Positions 1-6,373 of a stretch of DNA of 22,141 nucleotides are shown here, one piece after another (within the stretch, counting starts at the first letter, position 1; every line of letters starts with the position of its first letter). This DNA is from Synechococcaceae bacterium WB8_1B_136. GTDB taxonomy: Bacteria; Cyanobacteriota; Cyanobacteriia; PCC-6307; Cyanobiaceae. The notes under the pieces were generated by a model. The model saw nothing but the letters and a program-made list of their open reading frames with translations, was not told the origin of the DNA and ran no database searches. The position numbers and the translations under genes were made by a program. The stretch spans positions 1 to 22,141 of the forward strand of contig RGNC01000011.1 in assembly GCA_010029175.1 (NCBI GenBank), given 5' to 3'.

Positions 1-1
1 G

Positions 2-547
2 GTGGCCTTCGGGCCGGCGCTGATCACCAGCCGCCAGGATTACGCCCGCAGCGGCGGCCATGCGGCCGTGGCCAACAAGGTGGTGGAGGACTGGTTCCTG
101 GCCCATCACTACGAACGGGCTGGCCTGCCGGTGAGTGCCTTCATCGGCCAGGGGCTGCTCAACTACCGCATGTATCCCGGCGGCCTGGGCGAGATGGTGA
201 CGGGCTTCGACAAGAACTTCGCCACGGCGGCGGGGGAAGTGCGCTGGCCCTGGATGCTGGCGGTGGTGCTGTGGCTCTCCGGCCTGTTCTGGGCGGCCTG
301 GTGCCTACCGGCCTCCCTGCTGGGTTGGCCGCTGCTGGGAAACCCCAGCCCCCTGGCCAACCTGGCGCTGTATGGGGCCTTCGCCCTGCAGCTGGCGGTG
401 ATCAGCCGGCACGTGGGCAGCTTCAGCTGGATCAACCTGGTGTTTCCCGTTCCTGTGCTGTTCTTCATCGGCGTGTTCGTGCTGGCGATCCTCAACCTGG
501 AGCGGGGCACGATCCGGTGGAAACAGCGCGTGTTCCGAACCCGCTGA
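2..547 (+). CDS. Membrane glycosyltransferase family 2, CrtQ-like, C-terminal part
   Basis: This is the 3' end of a gene entering from upstream; the GTG at base 2 is almost certainly internal. The visible 181 residues begin in the acceptor part of a family 2 glycosyltransferase, with the segment RMYPGGLGEMVTGFDKNFA, which resembles the C-terminal core of 4,4'-diaponeurosporenoate glycosyltransferase (CrtQ). Three hydrophobic segments follow, roughly residues 81-108, 117-137 and 140-165, then a basic tail, so this end is membrane-anchored. CrtQ-type enzymes transfer a sugar from a nucleotide sugar to a carotenoid acid at the membrane. The stop overlaps the start of the next gene (TGATG), and that gene is a CrtO-like acyltransferase, which strengthens the call. 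The catalytic DxD region lies outside the window, and the lipid acceptor here is inferred; it could be a glycolipid other than a carotenoid. Confidence 0.75.
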   Translation: MAFGPALITSRQDYARSGGHAAVANKVVEDWFLAHHYERAGLPVSAFIGQGLLNYRMYPGGLGEMVTGFDKNFATAAGEVRWPWMLAVVLWLSGLFWAAWCLPASLLGWPLLGNPSPLANLALYGAFALQLAVISRHVGSFSWINLVFPVPVLFFIGVFVLAILNLERGTIRWKQRVFRTR

Positions 548-1101
548 TGGCACCGCTGCAGGGATTGCCGGCGGTGCTGGCCTGTGCGGCGGGTTGGTTG
601 CTGTGGTGTGTGCTGATCGGCTACATCGGCCACCGGCTCCCCAGCCGGGCCCTCAACCACGACACCTGGCTCACACGGCCTCGGCCCTGGGGGGAGTGTG
701 CCGCCAGCTACGAGCGGCGCCTGCGGATCCGGAGCTGGAAACGCTGGCTGCCCGATGCCGGCCCGGCCTTCTCCGGTGGGGTGCGCAAGGCCAGCCTGGT
801 GGCCCGCGACCAGGCCACCCGCCAACGGCTGGTGCAGGAAACACGCCGCGCGGAGTTGGTGCACATCGGCATCTGGCCGTTCTGGCTGGCCACGGCCCTG
901 TGGCTGCCTGGCTGGGCGGTGGCGGTGAATCTGGTGGTGGCCACGGCCTGCAACCTGCCCTGCCTGTGGGTGCAGCGGTTCAATCGGCTGCGGCTGCTGG
1001 CGTCAACTGGGCCAAGAGATATTCGGGCTCAGGATGCAGGGAGCGCAGGCTGCGATCCGCCTGGGCGCGGCGGCTGGTGTGACGAAAGCTGGCGAGGTTG
1101 A
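547..1101 (+). CDS. CrtO-like glycosyl-carotenoate acyltransferase
   Basis: A 184-residue membrane protein starting at an ATG that overlaps the upstream stop (TGATG). It shows the pattern of the glycosyl-4,4'-diaponeurosporenoate acyltransferase family: a first membrane helix at about residues 7-24, a YERRLRIRSWKRWLPDAG block, the conserved ETRRAELVH motif, a hydrophobic pair, and a QRFNRLRLL motif near the end. In staphylococci the family member adds a fatty acid to the sugar that CrtQ attached, so the upstream CrtQ-like gene and this one form a natural two-step pair. The family normally ends soon after the NRxRL motif. Here about 35 further residues are read from DNA that is also the 3' end of the convergent regulator gene, so this tail may be non-functional. 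The substrate in this organism is unknown. Confidence 0.8.
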   Translation: MAPLQGLPAVLACAAGWLLWCVLIGYIGHRLPSRALNHDTWLTRPRPWGECAASYERRLRIRSWKRWLPDAGPAFSGGVRKASLVARDQATRQRLVQETRRAELVHIGIWPFWLATALWLPGWAVAVNLVVATACNLPCLWVQRFNRLRLLASTGPRDIRAQDAGSAGCDPPGRGGWCDESWRG

Positions 1102-1435
1102 TGCCGAAGAAGTCCTCAAACAGGGCATCGGTCTGGTGGACACCCGGCAGCCCGCAGGATTGCACCTGGACCTGCAGGGAAGCTGCCGGCTCGTTGGTGA
1201 TCACCCGGTAGAGCTGGCTGAGGCGGTAGGTCTGCAGGGCCTGTTGCGGCGTCTTGCCGCGGCAGTGGTGGAAACAGAAACTCAGGCAGGGCTCACTGAC
1301 CCCCAGATGGCTGGCCAGGGCCACCATCTCAATGGGCTCGGGATAGTGACGGGCGAAATAGGCATTGGCCCTGGACACAACGTCGAGTCGACGCTGCGAG
1401 TTCAGGGCCAGATCAGCGCGGTCGGGTTGACTCAT
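980..1435 (-). CDS. Stand-alone AraC-type HTH regulator, copy A
   Basis: The predicted 151-residue protein consists almost only of an AraC-type double helix-turn-helix domain, with no N-terminal ligand-binding domain. The first HTH covers MVALASHLGVSEPCLSFCF; the second is the region from CGLPGVH to LASFRH, matching the usual CGF...F...FG..P..FR pattern. I chose the ATG at 1435 because GGAGGT lies six bases upstream of it; an ATG six bases earlier sits directly against that site, and the frame stays open back to 1528. The protein is clearly related to the divergent copy B at 1905-2411: both share A..YFA, LGVS, F.H.RG+T, YRL..L and Q.CG in the same order. Its 3' end overlaps the convergent acyltransferase by 122 bases. 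Targets are unknown; self- or cross-regulation from the shared intergenic region is plausible. Confidence 0.85.
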   Translation of the reverse strand: MSQPDRADLALNSQRRLDVVSRANAYFARHYPEPIEMVALASHLGVSEPCLSFCFHHCRGKTPQQALQTYRLSQLYRVITNEPAASLQVQVQSCGLPGVHQTDALFEDFFGINLASFRHTSRRAQADRSLRSLHPEPEYLLAQLTPAAAAD

Positions 1436-1441
1436 GGGCAT

Positions 1442-1447
1442 ACCTCC
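1442..1447 (-). promoter_or_regulatory. Shine-Dalgarno site of AraC-type gene A
   Basis: A full GGAGGT on the minus strand, six bases before the ATG at 1435. Such a strong site is uncommon in this window, and it decides the start in favour of the second of two closely spaced ATGs. Confidence 0.7.
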
Positions 1448-1641
1448 ACTCAGGACGAACGGTTGCTGAGCGGGACGCCTGCGATCGTCCTCTCTGACGT
1501 GCGGCCTGGCCAGGGCCTTCCCTGGCATCGGTCTAGCAATGCTGTTAACGATTCACCAGCGAAAAGGGCCTAGCGAGCAAAACGTTGCATGGCATCGCAA
1601 AGCTTCATCAAGACACCGATACATGCCCGCCTGCTGCGCAC

Positions 1642-1662
1642 AAAAAAGCGGGATGAACCCGC
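1642..1662 (-). terminator. Intrinsic terminator on the minus strand
   Basis: Read on the minus strand there is a GCGGG/CCCGC stem (1662-1658 with 1652-1648), a five-base loop, and then six T residues (1647-1642). No annotated minus-strand gene ends here. It therefore ends either an unannotated small transcript from within 1663-1900 or a leader upstream of AraC-type gene A. Confidence 0.6.
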
Positions 1663-1732
1663 CGCGGCCTCCCCCTCAGGAGCCCTGGACCCACTGTGCC
1701 CAACAACACCAAAGTGATCCAGAGAAGTGCGG

Positions 1733-1750
1733 ATTCTGAACAGAATTCAG
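1733..1750. promoter_or_regulatory. Nested inverted repeat, candidate operator
   Basis: ATTCTG-AA-CAGAAT (1733-1746) is a perfect 6+6 inverted repeat. An overlapping CTGAA-N5-TTCAG (1736-1750) is a second perfect repeat. Its place between divergent regulator genes suits an operator, or a hairpin in a minus-strand RNA. No footprint or second copy supports it, so this is inference from symmetry and position. Confidence 0.35.
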
Positions 1751-1904
1751 CCCATGGGTTGCCAGGGCTGGCTTCTAACAGAGACCCCGGGGAGAGCAAG
1801 GGGGGCCATCCGACTGATACAGGTCGAAGCATCCACAGACAGACGTCAGCAGATCCCCTAGACAGGCATCAGGAGGCGGGGACACCACACGCCCTGCAGG
1901 CACC

Positions 1905-2411
1905 ATGGCGCTACGCCAACTTCATCCTCAGGTTGTGCACCACTGGGAGAGCTCGGAGCTGATTGCCCTGGCGATCGATTATTTCGCCAAGAGCTTCCAG
2001 CATCCGATCAACATTCCCGCCATGGCCCGCAGCCTCGGCGTCAGCCTCTCGCTGCTGGAATACCACTTCGATCATTACCGCGGCCGCACCATCTTCGAGG
2101 CACTCACCCACTACCGGCTCAACCGCCTCTGTGATGCCATCAGCCACGACCCCACGGGCTTGCTCACCGTCCAAACCCAGGCCTGCGGCTTTCGATCGGT
2201 GTGCGAAGCCAACAGTGCCTTCATCGCCAATTTCTGCCTCGACCTCGTGCAATTCCGCAACCAGTGCCTGCATGTGGCGGCCTGGCGCCAGGCGGATCGG
2301 CACCAGCTGGCGGGTGCGCCCCTGGAGTTGGTGCCCTGTTCAGGGGACAAGGCAGGGGCCAACGCAGACGCCTTGATGCAGCGGCCAACGCCGTATCACG
2401 CCAGCACCTGA
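1905..2411 (+). CDS. Stand-alone AraC-type HTH regulator, copy B
   Basis: A 168-residue protein built like copy A: a short N-terminus, an AraC-type double HTH (first motif MARSLGVSLSLLEYHF, second from CGFRSVCEAN to LVQFRNQ) and a variable C-terminal tail, with no sensor domain. The ATG at 1905 is the only usual start in its frame near the domain. It has an AGGAGG 28 bases upstream (1871-1876), which is too far for normal initiation, so the ribosome site may be brought closer by structure, or initiation may use the GTG at 1935. The gene overlaps the 3' end of the convergent selD fusion by 16 bases. Copies A and B probably arose by duplication and inversion or by divergence of a regulator pair. 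What they sense, if anything, must come from partner proteins or expression level. Confidence 0.85.
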   Translation: MALRQLHPQVVHHWESSELIALAIDYFAKSFQHPINIPAMARSLGVSLSLLEYHFDHYRGRTIFEALTHYRLNRLCDAISHDPTGLLTVQTQACGFRSVCEANSAFIANFCLDLVQFRNQCLHVAAWRQADRHQLAGAPLELVPCSGDKAGANADALMQRPTPYHAST

Positions 2412-4498
2412 GCGATCACGGCCGCCTGGGCAAACCCGGCAGCCTGCAGGGCCTCCAGGGCCCGGGGGGCAGCGCTGGCCGGCACGGCCGCCAGCAGCGG
2501 ACCGCAGGTCTGGGGATCGATCAGCAGGGCCAGCTCGGCCGCCCGCGGCGGCCGTGGGCTGCGCAGCCGCACCGGACCCTCCAGCAGGGCCAGGGCCGAG
2601 GCATTGGCAGGTGCCAGGCTGCTTTCGATGCCCTGCTCCAGCAGCTGCAGGGCCCCCGGCAGCACCGGGATGGCCGCCAGATCGAGCTCCACCCGTCCCC
2701 CCTCGGCGAGCATCTCCCCCAGGTGGCCCAGCAGCCCGAAGCCGGTGATGTCGGTGCAGACGCGGCAGCCATGGCGGGCCAGCACGGCCACCAGCTCCGC
2801 CTGGCTGGCCTGCATCACCGCCAGGGCCCCATCCAGCCAATCCTGCCTGGCCTTCCCCGCCATGGCGGCGGCGAACAACACACCCGTGCCGATCGGGCGG
2901 CTGAGCAGCAGGGCCTCCCCCGGCTGCAATGGCCCCTTCAACCAATGGCGTTCCGGAGGGGCCACCCCGTTCACCGTGAGGGCCACGCTGAGGCCAGCAC
3001 CGTCGCGCCCCTCCAGGGTGTGGCCACCCACCAGGCAGGCGCCCATCGGCTCAAGCACCGAGCGCACGCCAGCGAGGGTCTGCACCAGCAGGTCTTCCTG
3101 CAGTGCCGCACTGGCCTGGGGCAGGGTCACCAGCGCCTGCACGGTGTCCACGGCAGCGCCGCTGGCCCAGAGATCACTGCAGGCATGCAGGGCGGTGAGG
3201 CGGCCGTTGAGCCAGGGGTCGTCCACCAGGGCCGGAAAGCCGTCCACGCTCTGCAGCAGCAGGTGGCCGTCATCGGCACGCCCCAGCACAACCGCGTCCA
3301 CCGCCTGCGGTGGCGCAGCTCCGCCCTGCAACCGCGCCAGGGCCCGCTGCAGGGGATCGGCGGGCAACTTGGCGGCACAGCCTCGGCAGGCCATCGGCTC
3401 GGCACTGTCCGCCATGGCATCCGGGCGTTCGAAGCCCTGCATGAAGCGACGATCAATGCGATCCTTCCAGCGCCAGAGCAGGCGGCTGGGGCCGATGGCC
3501 CAGGGGCCGTAGCAGGCCAGGGCCCTGGGCTGTCGATCCTGGCGCCAGCCCCCATCGCCGAGCAGTTGCAGGGCAAACCGCTGGGGGCGCCAGGGCCGCA
3601 AGGGAGGCGCCGAGGGCGCGAGGCTGCGGCGCAGGTTCTCGGCCAGCAGCGGAGCAGCCCGCACGGCCCACACCCCCGAGGGCGGTCGCGGTGCTGCATC
3701 GATCACGCCACAGTCGCCGCAGGCAAACACCCCGGGCAGGCCCAGCACCTGCAGGCTGGGCTCGGTGAGCACCCGACCGCTGCCGGGCTGCACCGGCAGA
3801 CCAGCGGCGGCCAGCCAGGCCGGAGCATGGCTGCCGGTGCAGAGCAGATCCGCAGGGGCGGCAGGGTCGACGCTGCGCTCAACGGTGATGCCCGCCTGGG
3901 CCAGCTCCCGCTCCGCCAGGCGATTGGCAGCGGCGGAACCGAGCTGCAACCGCTCACCGCGCAGCAGCAGCCGCACCGTGCCTCCCCGGGCGCGGAAGGC
4001 CAGGGCCAGTTCCACGGCAGCGGCTCCCCCTCCGCGGATGCGCAGCGGCTGATCGAGAGATCGCTGCTCGGCCCAGGCCAGGAACGGCTCCAGCGGTTTC
4101 ACCGGCTGGGCAGGGCCGTCGCCGGGCGCCCCAGGACAGGTCATGGCCCCCAGATCGAGGCTGAGGCGATCGAAGTGCAGGGCAGGCCGGTGCTGCAGCT
4201 GCAGCTGGCGGTTGAGCAGATCAAGACCGGTGATCTCGGCCTGGAGAAAGGTCACGCCTGCCTGGCAGCAGAGCTGGCGCAGATCGATCGCGCAGGCATC
4301 GCGGCCATAGAGGCCGGCCACCAGGCCGGGCACCATGCCCGAATAGAGAGCGGTGCTGTGGCGACTCACCAGCACCAGCTCCGTTCCCGCCGGACGCAGG
4401 CCAGGCCGCATGGCCCAGCTCCGCAGGATCAGGGCGTGGGTGTGCCCCCCGCCAGCCAGCAGCAGCAGATGGTCCGGTGTGGAACGGGTGGCCTTCAG
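2396..4498 (-). CDS. selD: Flavoprotein oxidoreductase-selenide, water dikinase fusion
   Basis: SelD makes selenophosphate from selenide and ATP. Numbering from the ATG at 4411 (671 residues), the N-terminal third to half is an NDH-type pyridine nucleotide/FAD module, with YSGMVPG at 23-29, a GGGAAAVE nucleotide-binding loop at 127-134 and the FAD motif VFACGDCG at 228-235. SelD follows from about 340, with CRGCAAKL (Cys345, Lys348 matching the catalytic Cys and Lys), HACSDLWASGA, VGGHTLEGRDGAG and TDITGFGLLGH at 553-563. The ATG at 4411 cannot be the true start, because the conserved FAD loop LAGGGHTHALIL lies upstream of it in frame. No ATG, GTG or TTG precedes that loop before a TGA at 4517-4519, so I give the CTG at 4498 as a provisional start. 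This fusion is known in cyanobacteria, where SelD probably serves tRNA selenouridine. It follows a 64-residue ORF on the same strand. Confidence 0.85.
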   Translation of the reverse strand: MKATRSTPDHLLLLAGGGHTHALILRSWAMRPGLRPAGTELVLVSRHSTALYSGMVPGLVAGLYGRDACAIDLRQLCCQAGVTFLQAEITGLDLLNRQLQLQHRPALHFDRLSLDLGAMTCPGAPGDGPAQPVKPLEPFLAWAEQRSLDQPLRIRGGGAAAVELALAFRARGGTVRLLLRGERLQLGSAAANRLAERELAQAGITVERSVDPAAPADLLCTGSHAPAWLAAAGLPVQPGSGRVLTEPSLQVLGLPGVFACGDCGVIDAAPRPPSGVWAVRAAPLLAENLRRSLAPSAPPLRPWRPQRFALQLLGDGGWRQDRQPRALACYGPWAIGPSRLLWRWKDRIDRRFMQGFERPDAMADSAEPMACRGCAAKLPADPLQRALARLQGGAAPPQAVDAVVLGRADDGHLLLQSVDGFPALVDDPWLNGRLTALHACSDLWASGAAVDTVQALVTLPQASAALQEDLLVQTLAGVRSVLEPMGACLVGGHTLEGRDGAGLSVALTVNGVAPPERHWLKGPLQPGEALLLSRPIGTGVLFAAAMAGKARQDWLDGALAVMQASQAELVAVLARHGCRVCTDITGFGLLGHLGEMLAEGGRVELDLAAIPVLPGALQLLEQGIESSLAPANASALALLEGPVRLRSPRPPRAAELALLIDPQTCGPLLAAVPASAAPRALEALQAAGFAQAAVIAQVLA

Positions 4499-4549
4499 AT
4501 CAGGTGCGGGCGCTGCTCAGATTCTGCGCGGCAGCCAGCCCGGAGCCAT

Positions 4550-4744
4550 TCAGTCGACGCTGAGTTGCCCGTCGTTGTCCCAGCTCAGCAGGGACGACAG
4601 GGCGGTGCGTTCAGATGCGGAATCCACCCGCGCCACCCGACCATCACTGTTGACCAGGGGCAGCAGCCGGCCCAGCTCTTCGGTGATGCGCTCGGAAGCC
4701 ACCGATGCAATCGCTGCGTTGCGGTTCGGGATGGGATGAACCAT
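4550..4744 (-). CDS. Small protein of unknown function (64 residues)
   Basis: An open frame between the TolC-type gene and the selD fusion on the same strand. I do not recognise the family. The product is soluble-looking, without signal peptide or membrane segment, with a segment SERITEELGRLLPLVN that could form an amphipathic helix and an acidic end (SWDNDGQLSVD). Its TGA at 4550-4552 is followed at once by an ATG at 4549 that is in the selD frame, which suggests translational coupling. Its own start lies inside a perfect 13-base tandem repeat (4739-4764); the other copy carries an ATG in a different frame. It has no clear Shine-Dalgarno site and begins 52 bases after the TolC stop. It is likely a real small gene because of its position and non-repetitive composition, but this is not proved. 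Confidence 0.5.
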   Translation of the reverse strand: MVHPIPNRNAAIASVASERITEELGRLLPLVNSDGRVARVDSASERTALSSLLSWDNDGQLSVD

Positions 4745-4764
4745 GGGCTGAAACCATGGGCTGA
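4739..4764. repeat. Perfect 13-base tandem repeat at a start codon
   Basis: AACCATGGGCTGA occurs twice head to tail (4739-4751 and 4752-4764). On the minus strand each copy contains an ATG. The one nearer the gene (4744) starts the 64-residue ORF, and the other (4757) opens a different frame because 13 is not a multiple of three. It looks like a recent slippage duplication. Confidence 0.85.
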
Positions 4765-4795
4765 GGCTTGCAAAAAGCTTAGATCTTGACTCCGA

Positions 4796-6301
4796 TCAGC
4801 CCCCCTGGGTCGCAGCGGAGCCAGGGCTGGGGGGAGCCGCGTCGGGGGGCTGGAGCTGGCCACTCTCCAGCTCCAGTCCGGCGCGGCTCAGGTTCCAGCG
4901 GTGGATCGCAGCGGCCTCGGCCGAACGGGAAACCTGCAGGTTGCGCTGGGCCAGCAGCAGCTCCGTGATCGGAGTGATGCCGGCGCGGTAACGCAGCAAC
5001 GCATCCCGCACCGACTCCTCGCCGGCCCGGGCTGCCGCCGCCGCCGCCTGCATCTGGGTGGCAGCGGCCCGGTGACTGGCGAACCAGGTGATCACGTTCT
5101 GACTGATGGCCTGCCGGGCCTGGTCGATGGCCACCTGGCTCTGCTCGGCCCGGCGCTGGGCCAGGGCTGCGGACTCTCGACTGAGACCACCGTCAAACAG
5201 GGGTTGGCGCAGGCTGATGGCAGCGCCCCAGTCGTAAAAGCTGCCCGAGCCGGAGGCGGGGGTGTTCAGGCTCGGCAGGTTGGAGGTGTCTCCGTTCACG
5301 CCCACGCTGGGATTGACGTTCAGAACCGGCAGATTCAGCCAGTCGCCGCTGATGCCGGCCCCCAGCAGCAGTCCCACCGTGGGCAGGCGGCCAGCCCGGG
5401 CCAGCTGCACCTTCGCCTGCTGGGCCTGGCGCTGCTTCTCCAGGGCCTGCAGGGCCGGGCGCTGTTGCCAGGAACGCTCCAGACTCTGGGCGAGGGTGAG
5501 GGGCCAGGCCGCCCCGGGCTGCAGGGAGTCGCTCACGGCCAGCGGCTGCTCCGGCGGCAGATTCAGCAGTCGGGCAAGGGCACTGAGGGCGATCTGTCGC
5601 TGGGCCTGGGCCTCGGCCAGCCCTTGGCGATCCGCCTGGAGCAGGGCATCGGCCTGCAGGGTGTCGATGCGGGCGGCCAGGCCCTGACGCCGAATGGCCG
5701 TGGCATCACGCAGCAGGGTGGTGGACAGCGCCAGAGAGCGTTCCCACACCGGAATCTGCGCTTCGGCGAGCTGGGCGGAGAGATAGGTGCTCTCGATGTC
5801 GAAGCGCGTTCGGCGTTGCTGCTCGCTCTGCTCCGCCTCCGCCACCTGAACGCCATAACGGGCCGCCTGCTGCAACGGCGCTCGACTGAAGTCGAGCAGG
5901 GGCAGATTCAGCAGCAGGCCCAGGTTGAGGAAGGAGTTCTGCACCACGGCGTAGCCGTCGCCGCCCAGGCTGAGATTCAGATCGCCGATGGCCGGCAGAT
6001 TGGAAATGAAGCCCACGCTGCTCCCCACCTGGGCATAGGTGCCGAGGGCCACCAGATCGAGCCGGGGCAAGAAGCGGGCCTTGGCCAAGCCCTGCAGAGC
6101 CTGGCTCTCCGCCACGCTGAGGGAGCTGCTGCGCAGGCTGAGCGACTGCTGCAGACCGAGATCCAGGGCCTGCCGCAGGCTGAGACGCAGGGGCACCGTG
6201 CGGGTCTGCCCTTGGTTCTGGGCAATCGCCGCCGGTGCGACAGACAGCAGCAGCGGCAACGCCACGGCGGCACAAAACCAGCGACGCTGGCGGCAACCCA
6301 A
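4796..6301 (-). CDS. TolC-family outer-membrane efflux channel
   Basis: A 501-residue outer-membrane factor, close to the usual family length. A signal peptide covers residues 1-27 (basic MGCRQRR, hydrophobic core, cleavage after APAAIA). Two related halves follow, each an OEP repeat with long helices and a short strand pair: the first from LSLRQALDLGLQQSLSL to about residue 250, the second from LAQSLERSWQQRPALQALE to about 480, including ISLRQPLFDGG and YRAGITPITELLLAQRNL, typical of the second repeat. Such proteins form a trimeric channel that spans the outer membrane and periplasm. It diverges, 72 bases away, from a HlyD-type adaptor and FUSC exporter, its probable partners. The start is a TTG at 6301, the only one that keeps the basic n-region of the signal. 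A Pro/Ala/Gly-rich tail ends the protein. Confidence 0.9.
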   Translation of the reverse strand: MGCRQRRWFCAAVALPLLLSVAPAAIAQNQGQTRTVPLRLSLRQALDLGLQQSLSLRSSSLSVAESQALQGLAKARFLPRLDLVALGTYAQVGSSVGFISNLPAIGDLNLSLGGDGYAVVQNSFLNLGLLLNLPLLDFSRAPLQQAARYGVQVAEAEQSEQQRRTRFDIESTYLSAQLAEAQIPVWERSLALSTTLLRDATAIRRQGLAARIDTLQADALLQADRQGLAEAQAQRQIALSALARLLNLPPEQPLAVSDSLQPGAAWPLTLAQSLERSWQQRPALQALEKQRQAQQAKVQLARAGRLPTVGLLLGAGISGDWLNLPVLNVNPSVGVNGDTSNLPSLNTPASGSGSFYDWGAAISLRQPLFDGGLSRESAALAQRRAEQSQVAIDQARQAISQNVITWFASHRAAATQMQAAAAAARAGEESVRDALLRYRAGITPITELLLAQRNLQVSRSAEAAAIHRWNLSRAGLELESGQLQPPDAAPPSPGSAATQGG

Positions 6302-6363
6302 GGCTGGCGATCCGACAAGTGCCGGTACCCTAAGGCCAGCTTTGGATTGCCAGTGCTCGGGCC

Positions 6364-6368
6364 GGGAG
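6364..6368 (+). promoter_or_regulatory. Shine-Dalgarno site of the HlyD-type gene
   Basis: GGGAG five bases before the GTG at 6374. This favours that start over an in-frame TTG and GTG further upstream and an ATG at 6401. Confidence 0.45.
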
Positions 6369-6373
6369 CCGCC

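Larger units (their letters stand above)
1448..1904. other. Divergent intergenic region between the two AraC-type genes
   Basis: About 457 bases without a convincing gene; the short open frames here look like chance. It holds a nested inverted repeat at 1733-1750 and an intrinsic terminator facing the minus strand at 1642-1662. It looks less GC-rich than its surroundings. Both divergent regulators must be expressed from here, but I could not settle on a convincing sigma-70 promoter for either. A TTGCTC/TAGAAG pair on the minus strand near 1772-1799 is a weak candidate for a transcript ending at the terminator. Confidence 0.6.

Noticed and set aside
1436..1528. Longer N-terminus of AraC-type gene A
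   Set aside because: The strong GGAGGT at 1442-1447 places the start at 1435, and the extension is Arg/Pro-rich without similarity to copy B.
1608..1832. A 74-codon minus-strand frame in the divergent intergenic region
   Set aside because: No ribosome site, no family resemblance, and it runs through the intrinsic terminator.
980..2411. Identity of the AraC pair with FciA/FciB of chromatic acclimation
   Set aside because: Those are larger proteins beside phycobilin lyase genes; no such neighbour or N-terminal domain is present here.
4517..4519. The TGA upstream of selD as a proven selenocysteine codon
   Set aside because: No SECIS-like hairpin is visible, the catalytic residue of SelD here is Cys much further on, and cyanobacteria generally lack the selenocysteine machinery. 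It is kept as a finding only.
2201..4789. A very long plus-strand open frame opposite the selD fusion
   Set aside because: Gln/His/Gly-rich translation without domains; it is the antisense shadow of a GC-rich gene.
4901..6373. The long upstream extension of the HlyD frame
   Set aside because: It runs opposite the TolC gene and has low-complexity content; a GTG at 6374 with GGGAG before it gives a normal adaptor.
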